This document shows, one piece after another, positions 35,674-47,335 of a stretch of 64,000 nucleotides of DNA (position 1 is its first letter; each line of letters opens with the position of its first letter). The position numbers and the translations under genes were made by a program. The notes beneath the pieces were generated by a model. The model was not told where the DNA came from. It worked only from the letters and a program-made list of their open reading frames with translations, and ran no database searches. The stretch spans positions 62,001-126,000 of the forward strand of contig JASANC010001248.1 in assembly GCA_030248135.1 (NCBI GenBank). Reading direction: 5' to 3'. The DNA is from Theristus sp. LFF4_11 (Eukaryota; Nematoda; Chromadorea; Monhysterida; Xyalidae).

Positions 35674-37373
35674 GGCGCTTTCCTATTTTAGCGTAACTTT
35701 CCACAAATAGAGTAACTTTCAACAAATAAAGTAACTTTGATATTTTAGCGTAACTTTCAACAAATAAAGTAACTTTGATATTTTACCGTAACTTTCAACA
35801 AATAAAGTAACTTTGATATTTTACCGTAACTTTCAATTTTCGATGAATAACAGCTATCCTATTTTAGCGTAACTTTTAATATGTTACGCTAAAATAGGAT
35901 AGGGCTTGGTACTGTCCTATTTTAGCGTATCAACATATAAACAGCTCATTTAAAGCTATTTCAGCCGCGAAACTTTGTAAACCTACGTTATTTTGCACGG
36001 AGATTTCAAATTTTGACCTTGTGGGTTACGGTAACGCCCGGTTTGGTCTCAACACGATCTTAGTTCCGTCAACAATCCACAAACACCTTGGTAACCGCAA
36101 CCAAATTAGTGAAACAAGTTAGATTAGGGTTGTTTTGCATGGAGATTTCAAATTTAAACCTTGTGGGTTACGGTAACGCTTCGTTTGGTCTCAACACGAT
36201 CTTAGTTCCATCAACAACCCACAAACAGCTTGGTAACCGCAACCAAACCGGTGAAACAAGCTAGATTAAGGTTGTTTTGCACGCAGATTTTGAATTTCAG
36301 CTTTCTGGATTACGGGAACGCCTGGTTTGGTCCCAATGCGATCTTAGTTTCATCAACAACCCACAAACAGCTTGGTAACCGCAACCAAACCGGTGAAACA
36401 AGCTAGATTTCACCGCTTTGGTTGCGGTTACCAAGCTGTTTGTGGGCTGTTGATGAAACTAAGATCGTATTAGGACTAAACCAGGCGTTACCGTAATACA
36501 GAAAGCTGAAATTCAAAATCTGCGTGCAAAACAACCTTAATCTAGCATGTTTCACCGGTTTGGTTGCGGTTACCAAGCTGTTTATGGGTTGTTCATAGAA
36601 CTAAGATCGTGTTGAGACCAAACCAGGCGTTACCGTAATCCGGAAAGCTGAAATTCAAAATCTGCGTGGAAAACAACCTTAATCTAGCTTGTTTCACCGG
36701 TTTGGTTGCGGTTACCAAGCTGTTTGTGGGTTGTTCATGGAACTAAGATCGTGTTGAGACCAAACCAGGCGTTACCGTAAACCGGAAAGCTGAAATTCAA
36801 AATCTGCGTGCAAAACAACCTTAATCTAGCTTGTTTCACCGGTTTGGTTGCGGTTACCAAGCTGTTTGTGGGTTGTTGCTGAAACTAAGATCGCATTGGA
36901 ACCAAACCAAGCGTTACCGTAATCCAGAAAGCTGAAATTCAAAATCTGCGTGCAAAACAACCCTAATCTAACTTGTTTCACTAATTTGGTTGCGGTTACC
37001 AAGGTGTTTGTGGATTGTTGACGGAACTAAGATCGTGTTGGGACCAAACCGGGTGTTACCGTAACCCACAAGGTCAAAATTTAAAATCTCCGTGCAAAAT
37101 AACGTAGGTTTACAAAGTTTCGCGGCTGAAATAGCTTTAAATGAGCTGTTTATATGTTGATACGCTAAAATAGGACAGTACCAAGCCCTATCCTATTTTA
37201 GCGTAACATATTGAAAGTTACGCTAAAATATCAAAGTTACGGTAAAATATCAAAGTTACTTTATTTGTTGAAAGTTACGCTAAAATATCAAAGTTACTTT
37301 ATTTGTTGAAAGTTACGCTAAAATATCAAAGTTACTCTATTTGTGGAAAGTTACGCTAAAATAGGAAAGCGCC
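35674..37373. mobile_element. 1.7 kb palindromic DNA element with internal tandem repeats and 8-bp target duplication
   Basis: The ends are GGCGCTTTCCTATTTTAGCG and its reverse complement, flanked on both sides by AAAATCAA. Subterminal copies of AGTTACGCTAAAATA are repeated about five times in each arm. The interior holds about three units on the left and four on the right of a 120-150-bp repeat carrying TTGGTTGCGGTTACCAAGCT. The two sides are inverted and meet near 36410. No reading frame suggests a transposase, so it is non-autonomous. The 8-bp duplication would fit hAT or Merlin-like elements, but the family is not established. Confidence 0.88.
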
Positions 37374-37615
37374 AAAATCAACAATGAAAAGATGAGCCAA
37401 ACAAACTCGCCCCACAGAAGCAAACGAATAACAACAAACCATTTCGACGAAAAAGACGGTTACAAGAGCCAACAAGTTTGCAACACGTACACTGCGCATG
37501 TGCGATCCGTAACGTGGGCAAAAGGAACTGGGATGTGCTCACATGCTCGCCCGCCACATTAATCAACGTGCATTTTCTTTATATTCATCACTTGTGACCA
37601 GTCAGTCGAGTGCAC

Positions 37616-40600
37616 TCACTCGGCCTTTGCGAGCGCTATGACGTGTCCGCCGCGCAGCACGCGTGAGTTCAGTTTGGTGACGGCGGCCGTGGCAGCGCCG
37701 GGCGTGTGCGTCGCCAGCAGACACTCGCCGGTGGCCCTGCCGGCCGAGTCGTAGTGCATGCGCACGGAGTCCTCGTTCAAGCCGCCGGTGGCGTCGAACA
37801 GCGCCGCCAGCTCATCCAGCGTGATGTCCCTTGGCAGCCCGCTGACACGCACCACGCAGCCGCGCGCGCCGATCGAACGCAGAAACGATTCGTCCATGCC
37901 GATCGCAGAGCCACCGCTCGTGTCCAACGGCGAGTCAGCGGAGGGCAGTGGCGCGTTCTGCTGCGCTCCGTGAGACGTTTGATTCTGGCTCGCATGATGC
38001 TCGGTGCGGCCTGAAGTTGCATGATTTTGGGCTGTCCAAGGAGTAAAAAACAACAAAAGCAGTTGCACACTTGAACAGAACTAACTTTGAAAATTAGCAT
38101 AAAAAGGTAAGACCAAAGGCGCTACAGACCACGCTGAGAGTCCCACGCCCACGAGGCCAAGTTTTGCTGTTCCGCTGGTGGCTGTATGTGAGCTGCTGGA
38201 TTCGGGGCGTTGCTGCCGCCGTAATTCGACTGGAATTCGTCTCGCACTGCGTCCAGCATTGTCTGGCGACTCGTCGCACGCATCGAGACACGCGACAGAC
38301 CTGTGGCACAAGCTTTGGTTGATGTTTCCATCTAATCAGACGTGAACATGTAACACACCAATATTCAGTTCAGTTTTGTTGTCTCTTACGATTGATCAGC
38401 AGTGCGATTTTTATAAGTACACTCAGAAAACAAGACTCTGAATTCCAAAGTTCTGCTTCTGGACTTCTTGTTGTTGGTTGGAACAACCGCACTCTTGATG
38501 ATGTATTGACTCTCGTAAATGCAGCCGATTGTGCAGCAAGCGAGATTCGCAGTCTGTTCCACGAGCACCTACCAATGAACAGATCGCCGCGGCGCAGTGC
38601 GGTCGCACAGTCGTGCGCACTCGCAAACTCCACAAACGCCACGCCTCCACTCAAGATGCGCACTCCGTTGTCAGCGATCTTCAGGCCACCGTCTCCGCAG
38701 AGCACCGCGTGCACGTCGCGTTCGGACGCTGTCGACGGCACACCCTGTAGCTGTGCGCACACGGACGCTGTGTCCTTGCTGTGCTCGGCGGAGGCTGCTT
38801 GGCCGCCTGGGCAGTCGCGCGACGAGCCGCGTCGGTCTGCCGTTGAAATGCACACTGCTTCTACATCACATGCAGGTTGCTGATTGGTGCACACGTGATC
38901 AGTGCACTTTCAGCAGGCATTATTAGGTGGAGGCCAAGTGCACCGCATACTCGTGGTCACCATCCAATCAGCATTTTGCATACGTTATGGGGTGTACATG
39001 CACTACTCAACGATGATACTGCCAAGCAGCGTGTCAAATTCAAATGTAGCTGATCAAGAAGTCCGTTTTTATCTGAAATGGTCATGTGCCAGCGCCATAC
39101 GTGCCCGATCCATCGGACGCAAAGCTGTGGCTCGGCGTCATTGCCGCCTTTACCGTGGCGTTCTCGTCGGATGTCGCGGTCGCGTCCAATGCTGCTGCCG
39201 CGTCTGTCCGCGCTGTCGCGGTGCGCATGACGCTCCCTGCCCGTTGCGCCCCTCGGACTGCGCGACCGCGACCTGCTGCGCACGCTCCGCTGGACGCCGC
39301 GGCGCTGGCGATCGTCTCGATCCGGTGAACCACGTCGCCGCGTGTGATTCGACGAAAAGCCGCCGCCTGGAAAAACAAAACACGTTTCAGTTGTTGTCCA
39401 TTTATGTCGGTTGCAGAAATCATGTATTTCATTCGTGCACACCTTGACGTGACAGGCATGTTAAAGGTGAAATTCAAAATGTACTCACTGCTCGGCATGT
39501 TGCCCCCGCCGCCTCCCCGTCGTGTGCCGTGGCCAATACCAGCGACCACACGGTCCATCTCCTCTGCATCGCCACGCATGACTCGAATCTACAAGTGAAA
39601 ATATTCCAATGGAGAGGCACTCGCACGCAGCATGCATACGACACACGTCGCTGACCTTCCTGCCCTGCAGCATTGGCAACGGCTTGCCGCCTCGCTCCGT
39701 CGGCCCACTGTGGCCGAGTCGCCAAAGTGCGGTCGCGTCACGTCGCAATGAAAACTCAAGTATCCAAGTGTCCGAATAGCGGCCCTCCTCCTTTGGCACC
39801 ATCTGAAAAAACATTGTGAACCTAATTAAAAAACAATGAGTACGACAGCAATCTGATTACATTCCCATTATATGCTGATGCAATCAATCAACACACATCT
39901 TTTTCAACATTCAACAACTATTTTAAGTAATCAGCCAAAACAACGTGCTCAAATACACCACCTACAAACCTGAATATTAGACGGTGGCGGAATGTCAATC
40001 TGCTTCAGCCACTGTTGTATTTCGTTGCCGGTTGCACGGAATGGCACATTCTCGAGTCTGATGACACTGCGCGCGTCACGTTGCTGCTGCTGCTGTTGTG
40101 ATTGGTTGGACTGCGTGTCGTGCGCTGCCATTGATTGGTTCATCACGACACCGGTGCCTGTGCCTGGTTGCACCTGCAGAACAATGGAACACGTCAAATT
40201 CGTTGAAAGTTGCTTAGTTGCGTGAAACGAAAGGGATATTACAGTTTTGATTGAAGAGCAAAACAAACAAAAACTAAAATGTGATGCAACACATGATCGG
40301 CACGACCAAACAGTACACCGTGGGAATTACGTTATCGTCATCCAAACTCAGTGAATGCACTTAAGTGAAATATTCACTCAGTAAAACATATCAATGAAAG
40401 AATGCACAAGCTGCTTGGGTGCATTGCATTTATCAATCCACTGTTGAACTGCGTCTCCGAACCTGTCCGGTGCGAATCGCCTGGTTCACGCGGTCGCTGA
40501 ACTGCTGAAAGGCCAACTCAAACTCCTCCTTCGTCGACTCGACTGCCCTGACGCCCTGCTGTCCGTTCGTGTCCATCGCACGACGGAAGTCACGGTCGGT

Positions 40601-43600
40601 CTGCAGTCGCACAATTGCTACTGGCATCGGTCGCCCGGTGATCGGATGCCGAAACAGCACGAGATTGCAGTCGCCAGGAATGGCGGCTGGCTTCAGGAAC
40701 GCTTTTAGACTTCTGAAAAATGATGACATTGATACGGCTGTTGTTTCTCGGCTGTGAAACTTTAAACGTTTGAAACTGCTTTCTGCATGGCACGAGTGAA
40801 GTATAACGAAAAAATAAATAAATTCAAAAACAGCCAATCAGCGAGGTTACAGGAACCATCAACTAATTTCACACACAGCTTCAAAGGAGATTCAATAGGA
40901 ATTCCACTGCAACCTCACGTCTTTCCACCAACCGATAGTGCATCAAATCAGCCGGCAAGTTCTCCAGTTTCACATATCGATGTCGATCCAACGGGCTTGA
41001 TGTGATCAGTGGAAACGGAATGTTGTCAGAGGACAGGTTCGCGTTGCTCGTCTGACTTGCGTTGCCGTCCATTGGCTGCTGCGGGGCACCTCTGATCAGG
41101 CTTTTGTCCCCGCCAGGGCCAGGCGTCATCATGCCCATGGCACCTGGCGGCAACGGCAATTGGTTGTCCCCTGCACCCGCTGAAATGTGCTTTGAACAGT
41201 ACCGTTCTTAGAAGTTAGCCGTTCTTTTTCTTCTCAAATCTAAAGCGTCTGTCTGATACGTGCTGGTCTCGATTATGAAAATAATACGTATGCATGCAGT
41301 TGCTGAAATTTGACCTGGGCATTATGTAACTTATGTTTACACGAACCTATTTGTTACTTTGCAACAGCAGTCTGCTTGGATCACGCAAACGCATACGATG
41401 GCGTGATGCTTCACCAACTCTTACAGGGCCAGGGTGTGCAAGCAAAAAAGCAAACGCTCTGGTGGTTTGCAGCACTGTCCATGTCTGATTTGCAACAGTT
41501 TCGCAAACTTACAAAACAGCATCTGCGGTCGCGGTGCTGCGTGTGCCATCAGAGGCGGTGGGCCTTGCGGCATTTGCGACTCTGACATTTGGGAGCCAGG
41601 TGGGGGCACCTTTGGCAGCGGAGCATCTGGAGGGGGCATTGGCAAAAGGCCCTGGCGCCGTGAGGACGGTGCCGATGCTGGTGCAGCTGGACGCGCTGCG
41701 TTTGCACTGTTGCCTGCGGTGCTCGTGACGGACGGTGGAAACTGCGATTGCAGAGGTGAATCACCTGAAATTTGAAGACATGTGAAATCAACTGTGTGGA
41801 AAACAGCCACATCACTCACACATTGGTCAGCTGCAATTCAAATGTAATAAAACAGCGTACAATACTGTGCGTTTCACTGCACCACCGTGTTGTTTTTGTG
41901 CGTGCAGCATTTAAGCGAATCAGCAATGATTACAAAGCATTCGATGCATTTAAAACATACCTTCAGCCGAAATTGATATTGGCGGTGCCATCATGCCGCC
42001 CAATCCGAACATCGAAGGCTGAGGGGCGCTGTGTTGCGTGATCACAGGTGCACCAGAAGAAATGTGGTTGGTGATTGTGGATGGTGGAGCCTGATGCTGT
42101 TGATGGGACACTTGTGCTGTTGAACTTGGCTGCAAACAAAATCGGTGGTTTTAGCTGACCGTGGCATTAGGTTCTGCAGTGAATGGAACAAAGTTGTGTT
42201 CAGTGACTGACCGCGAAAACAAAAACAAACAAAGCAAGCTAGAACACCAAACAAACCATTTGCACAATCTGCGGCGGAAAGTTTTGCTGCGGCTGGAATG
42301 GTGACATCGTGGACGACGGTGGAAACGCTGCTTGACTGACTGCAGTGATCGGGGCAAAACCGCCGGCTGCAGCAGCAGAACTAGTCGAATTCGGCATTGC
42401 GATGCTGCCGCCAGGAGCAGCAGACTGAGCCATCGACGTCGCTGCTGGCGGCTGATTGCCGAGCAGGCCAGACGGTTGTTGTTGTTGCTGCATTGTGTTG
42501 ATCGCAGGCTGCATGCCCATCAGCGGCTGTTTTGTGGGGGTGCTCGTTGCTGCAGTTGATCTGAATAAATGATGAATGAATTCGCATCAGTGAACACAAG
42601 TCCTTGTCACACATGTCGTGCGTGGCCCTCTGAATAATGGTACAACACAAGCCATCCAACACGGAAACATGGCAAACCAGCGTTACCAAACCGTAATGCG
42701 CGAGCAATCCAAGTATTTTTCTGCGCCAATAGGTTTCCAGTTGATCAGCCAGTTTACTAGTATTGGCAATTTTTTAGGTTCTGCGACTCAATGCGTTTGC
42801 AACGTGATAAGGAAACTAGTTTCATACTTTATGTGGTAATTCAAATTGGCCCAAGTGATTCAGTCGAATTTTGGGGACCAGGGTCACTTCTACAATTTTG
42901 AATCCCGCGTCATGGACAAAACTGTTTATGCGCGCATTGAGTCGTAGAACCACAATGAAAGATAATGCTATAAAATGTTCGCACGCACTGCATTGGTGAC
43001 GGAGCGTTGAACCCATAACCGGAGCTGATCGGCACAGAATCCGTGTGCCCGCCCGGGCCCCGTTGCTGACTGGTTGACTGCCATTGCCGTTGCAGTTCAA
43101 ATAGTTGCTGTTGTTGTTGTTGCTGCAGTGACTGACCATACACAGCTGATTGGCTCTGCTGCGGCGGGAATTCTTGCTGGATCTGCGGTGCAGGCGCTTG
43201 CTGCGCACCACTGGTCACGGGCGTCTCTTGTTTGATTTGCATCGCCCGTTGCTGCTGCTGCTGATTCGCTGGCGACTCAAACGGCTGCGCAAACGGGCCA
43301 CCACGAGGCGGCTGGTTTTGATGCTGCGCCGGTGATTCGAACGGTTTCACCTGGTCGCCCATTTGCGCATCGAATTGCTCAGTCTTTTGCGGCATTGGCA
43401 ACATGCCGACGCGTTGCGCGCTTTGTTGCTGATAGAACATATCTGCAAATTGGCCATTTTGTTGCTGATGTAAAGATGTCTGTCGAGTGCTTGGCGGGCG
43501 TGCTTGGCGAAACTCAGTAATAAAACTTTCGGCTAAGCAGGTGTATCAACGACTGCGATACGTCAGCTCTGCAAAGTTCCGCCTTGCACAATGAAGCAAA

Positions 43601-46345
43601 TACCAAACTGAAACACCTTGCTGCGACATTGACTGCTGTGGCACTCGCTGCTGATCGAACTGCTGCATCTGCGGCTGCTTGCTGGGTGATTGCTCACTGA
43701 ACGCCTGTGCTGCCATTTGGTTGCCTGGCTGAGCGGGTGCTGCCCATGGGCCTGGCGCAAACGGTGACTGTTGCGATTGGTGGCCAACGAGACGGCCATC
43801 ACGCGAATCGCCCATCGCATTTCCTTCACCGAAAAACGGCGCATTGCTGCCGCCAAACGGTGGCTGCGGAGGCTGTACGAGGACGGAAAACGGTTACGAA
43901 ACCATTGAGGCAGATGCCGATGACATTTTTACAGAAGACAACTGCGTTTTCATGAAGTCATAATGGCATTTTCAAAGATAATATTGCACGAGGTTCTATT
44001 GAACCGTGTTTTGTCGGTGCTGGCCTGCCACCGACACTGAAGCAGAAAAGTCCAGCTGCTGAGGAATGTTGGACAGAAATTGTGACTGTGACCGCGCACT
44101 TTGCCCAGAGGCCAGAACAACGATCTTGACTGCGTCGTTCACCTGATTTTGCATCATTTGCTGCTGCGGTGTGTTCGGCGTTTGGAACTCATTTCTCTGC
44201 AGAGGTGCCGAAGGCGCCCACTGTGGTATTCCCTGGCCCTGTGAAACCATCGGTTGCGGTGGCTGTTGCTGTTGTTGGTAGGACGCAAACTGCTGTGGCG
44301 CCGCCATGTTGCTTTTCATATCCACTTGTTGGGCAGGCTGTTTCTGCGGCGGCTGTTGTTGATGATGATTGCTTGAACTATTAGAGTAAGATTGCAGAAA
44401 CGGTGGCGCCTGCTGATCGGCCGACGTGTCAACGGGCGGAGTGGACGGCTCTGGACTCGGCTGCCGGGCACGACGGGCGTCTTCGATCACTTTGGTCATC
44501 TCGACCCTGCTCGACAGCAGCAGACGAATGGCGGTCGATTTCAGCATTTGCCCCGATTTTGCCATCGCCTGATTGAGTTTGGTTGCATGGTGCGCGTTCG
44601 GTATGGTTACATTCACGACATGAACACACACGAGTATTTTGTGTGAAAGGAAATTTGCAACAATCCAACGAACTTTTTGGCCTCACCAGGCTTTATATTT
44701 GTCTTGTTGTTGCTGTGCAGTTGTTAAAACGCGTCAAGTCAGCAGTCACCACCACCGAAAAATTTACTCTCGAAATGAAACAAAAATTATGAAATTGGTA
44801 TTGACTTTACTTCGACCTGATCATGTCGATCAAAGCACGTTTCAACAAATGGACAACTCGTCGCTTGCACTCTTGCATTGTTCCGAAACAGGCGATCGCT
44901 TCACAGATCAAAAACTGTAATGATTGATTGACCTATCACATCCTAAATGTTATTCTGCTCAATGCTCATCGGAAATTGGTGAACACAGTAGAACTGCGAA
45001 TTATAGGATGACAATTCAAAATCGACAGTTCAACTGCACCAAGCGTGAGAATCAACGCCGAATTCTCGATCTGTTAGGAAAGCAAACAACGCTTGGAACA
45101 ATGCAATGTCATGTCATGACGCTTCGGGACACCCAAACTTACTGCGCCGGACCACGGTCATGTGTGTGTTGCAGTCTTTATGGTTTTCAAACAAACATTT
45201 GCAAGCCCTTTAAGACATGATTTTTTTTTCAGTTGCAGACCAAAGAGAAAAAAGAAAATGTTGAATTGAAACTGTTGTGAACGTAAACAGTGTGTCACTG
45301 ATTCGTTTTTTGCATGTTTGTATTATCGTTTCGCGCGAAGGAGGCGAAGTAATGAAGTGATGTGTGGAAAAGCTGCACAACTGAAGTGGTTTCGCGCCCG
45401 AATGTAGTTCGAATATGAAATAAATTTGAATATCTTTCTTACCAAAAAATAAAAAATAAATGTCCCAAAATGCGTTTGCACATACAGATAGAGAAAATGT
45501 TTCATGGCTGTGCGGCAATTTGAAATCAGAAAGACTTAACTTATTCTGACGGCAGATTTGTGCAAGGAATTGAGGAAAACTGATCAGAATCTTTTCTGAC
45601 CAAATAACTAAATAACTAAATTTTAGTTCACATTTGAACTACGTTCTGGTGCGAAATAACTTTTCAGCTCTGCGGTTTTCCACACATCATTCAACATTAA
45701 TTACTCCGCTCCTTCGCACGAAAAGATGTGTTCTTGCCAACCGGATCCCGTTCTTTCTTCTTTGCGGGAAAAAATCTGATAAAAAAGATGACAAGTTGAA
45801 AGAAACATACTGTGAGAGTTTATCAACTGCGTGCAGGCATTGTGATTGATTTTAAAAGGAATACTTCGCTAAAACAAAGACATTTAAGTTTCGCGCTGTC
45901 CGTTTCAAGTCTACAACAGTAGTTTGTGTGGTCCTTGTTTTTTTCGTGTACATTTCCTTGTTTCATCAACTTGTAATAGGGTACAACAATGAGTCATGAG
46001 CAATTTTAACGCATGTGGACGGCTCATCTGGGTATCCCGAAGCGACACAAAGATTCGCTTCGAGTGGGGAACTCACAAGATTGTTTCAGGTGACACTGAG
46101 TTCTTCAAACAATATAAACGATTTCGAACAATTGGAAACGTGTAATTCCAGGCAGCAGTTGCAAAATGCGCAAAAAATACCTGACGAGCGTCTTCATCGG
46201 TTGCGAATCCAATGAACGCGTCACCGTCGGCTCCGCCCACAATGTGCACATTGCCGTCCGGAATGTGAAGACCGGAAAAAAACTGGCGAATGTCACCAGC
46301 GGTCGCTTCCCATGCCAGATTTTGCAGGCGGATGATCACAGACAT
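37616..46345 (-). CDS. RBM12: RBM12 (SWAN)-like RNA-binding protein
   Basis: Sixteen exons sum to exactly 1353 codons plus stop: 46345-46181, 44568-44143, 43872-43617, 43442-42989, 42560-42257, 42129-41961, 41764-41513, 41179-40933, 40712-40463, 40173-39970, 39802-39656, 39588-39489, 39366-39154, 38860-38573, 38300-38130 and 38031-37616. RRM1 starts SVIIRLQNLAWEATAGDIRQ, with IPDGNVHIVGG and FATDEDAR, the RBM12 signature, then TAIRLLLSSRVEM. A Gln/Pro/Met-rich low-complexity region of about 600 residues follows. Further RRMs start RYVKLENLP, SVIRLENVPFRATGNE and VCAQLQGVP; the last is CVVRVSGLPRDITLDELAAL with GECLLATH. An RS-rich patch (RSRSRSRSPRG) sits between RRMs. A nuclear mRNA-processing role is inferred from the family. 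Human RBM12 is about 930 residues; the excess is the Gln-rich part. Intron 1 (46180-44569) contains an inverted repeat. Confidence 0.93.
38868..38985. repeat. CTGATTGG/CCAATCAG palindromic fragment in an RBM12 intron
   Basis: TTGCTGATTGGTGCACACGT on the left and CCATCCAATCAGCA on the right are inverted, as in the core of the TACAGT-ended MITEs, but the TACAGT tips are not seen. Similar short cores occur at about 1134-1185 and 24388. Confidence 0.45.
45310..45730. repeat. Inverted-repeat element D (arms ~100 bp) in RBM12 intron 1
   Basis: The left arm has GCGAAGGAGGCGAAGTAATG and GATGTGTGGAAAA; the right arm has their complements (TTTTCCACACATC, ACTCCGCTCCTTCGCACG). The centre reads ACATACAGATAGAGAAAATG and CTGACGGCAGATTTGTGC. 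The centre is shared with 59993-60830, where a second element interrupts it. Confidence 0.7.
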
Positions 46346-46978
46346 GATTTGCTTTCAGCCTTCAATTCTTTCTTTCGCAAAGTAAACAGGTAACGACAAA
46401 GCTGTGCGCAAAAATAAAATACTCGGTATTCGATTATCTGTTTCACTCGTTGTTTCGCATTGATAGTGCTTCAGGCACAGAGCAGAAGTTGAAAACGAAC
46501 GAACACCCCTGTGGCCAGTTTTATAAAAGTGAGGAGTTGAGGAGTGAGGGGAAAATTTTTGAGGAGAGTAGTTGAGTAGGGTTTTATAAAAGTGAGGAGT
46601 TGAGGAGTGAATTGAGTAGAACACGTGTTAAAATTCACTCCTCAAAACACTCCTCAATCCGAAACAACTCAGAGCACGATTCTCGTTTTTTTCAGCAGTG
46701 AATTTTCCGTCTCACTGTCGCTGTTTCTGCTTGTAAACCAAGTCTGAATGGAAGAAAACCAAAAATTATCGTGTTTTTTTATCAAAAACGGTGACAAAAT
46801 CAAACCAAACCGCTAAAAAACGTGCTATTCAGATTTTTACAAGTCGAATTTGACTTGTAAGATTTTTTGAGTAGTTTCGGAATTGAGGAGTCTTTTATAA
46901 AACCAAACAAAAATTGAGGAGTAACTTTACTTCTCAAAACACTCCTCAACTCCTCACTTTTATAAAACCCGTTTTCTT

Positions 46979-47275
46979 CAGTGGTCAGTTCTATAAAAAG
47001 TGAATAGTGCTTGAAAAGTGAATAGTTCTACTCCAGGGTGTCCCAAAATTTAGACCTTGACAAGTTCCGGTTGAATATTTCAACCACAAGTTCATCTTTG
47101 ACCGAAGTTTCCCATTGATTGGATTGATATTTCTAATTTCCACGCAAAACTGTTTGTCTTTGGAGCTGATGTCTCGATTATTTTTCCAGAATTTCTCAAA
47201 GACTAACTTTTGGAACACCCTGGAGTAAAAATGTTCACTTTTCAAACACTATTCACTTTTATAGAACTGACACTG
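46979..47275. mobile_element. Middle inverted-repeat element of the nest
   Basis: Ends CAGTGGTCAGTTCTATAAAA and TTTTATAGAACTGACACTG; both arms continue for about 45 bp with AGTGAATAGTG and TGAAAAGTGAA. The tips resemble the outer element but the subterminal sequence differs, indicating a related subfamily. Confidence 0.75.
47031..47225. mobile_element. Mariner-like MITE (195 bp), innermost element
   Basis: The terminal inverted repeats CTCCAGGGTGTCCCAAAA and TTTTGGAACACCCTGGAG differ at one position and are flanked by TA on both sides. CAGGGTGTCCCAAAA-type ends and a TA target are typical of mariner elements. It is inserted in the middle element, splitting TTCTA from TAAAAATG. Confidence 0.85.
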
Positions 47276-47335
47276 AGTGGAGAGAAAAAGTGAGTAAAAC
47301 TCCTCAACTCCTCACTTTTATAAAACTGGCCACTG

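Larger units (their letters stand above)
35143..37615. other. Convergent spacer between ERCC1 and RBM12
   Basis: Almost all of this gap is accounted for by a dispersed repeat (35272-35402) and a 1.7 kb palindromic element (35674-37373). No gene is visible. Confidence 0.6.
46508..47335. mobile_element. Outer inverted-repeat element of a triple nest
   Basis: The left end is TGTGGCCAGTTTTATAAAAG and the right end is its complement CTTTTATAAAACTGGCCACTG, with GAGGAGTTGAGGAG subterminal repeats on both sides. A second copy of the same ends appears inside at about 46578 and 46970, so the element may already be a copy-in-copy. It lies about 160 bp upstream of the RBM12 ATG. Confidence 0.7.

Noticed and set aside
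38122..38331. Separate small gene starting METSTKACATG
   Set aside because: The frame is an internal RBM12 exon (38300-38130) entered from the acceptor at 38301; phases with both neighbouring exons close exactly.
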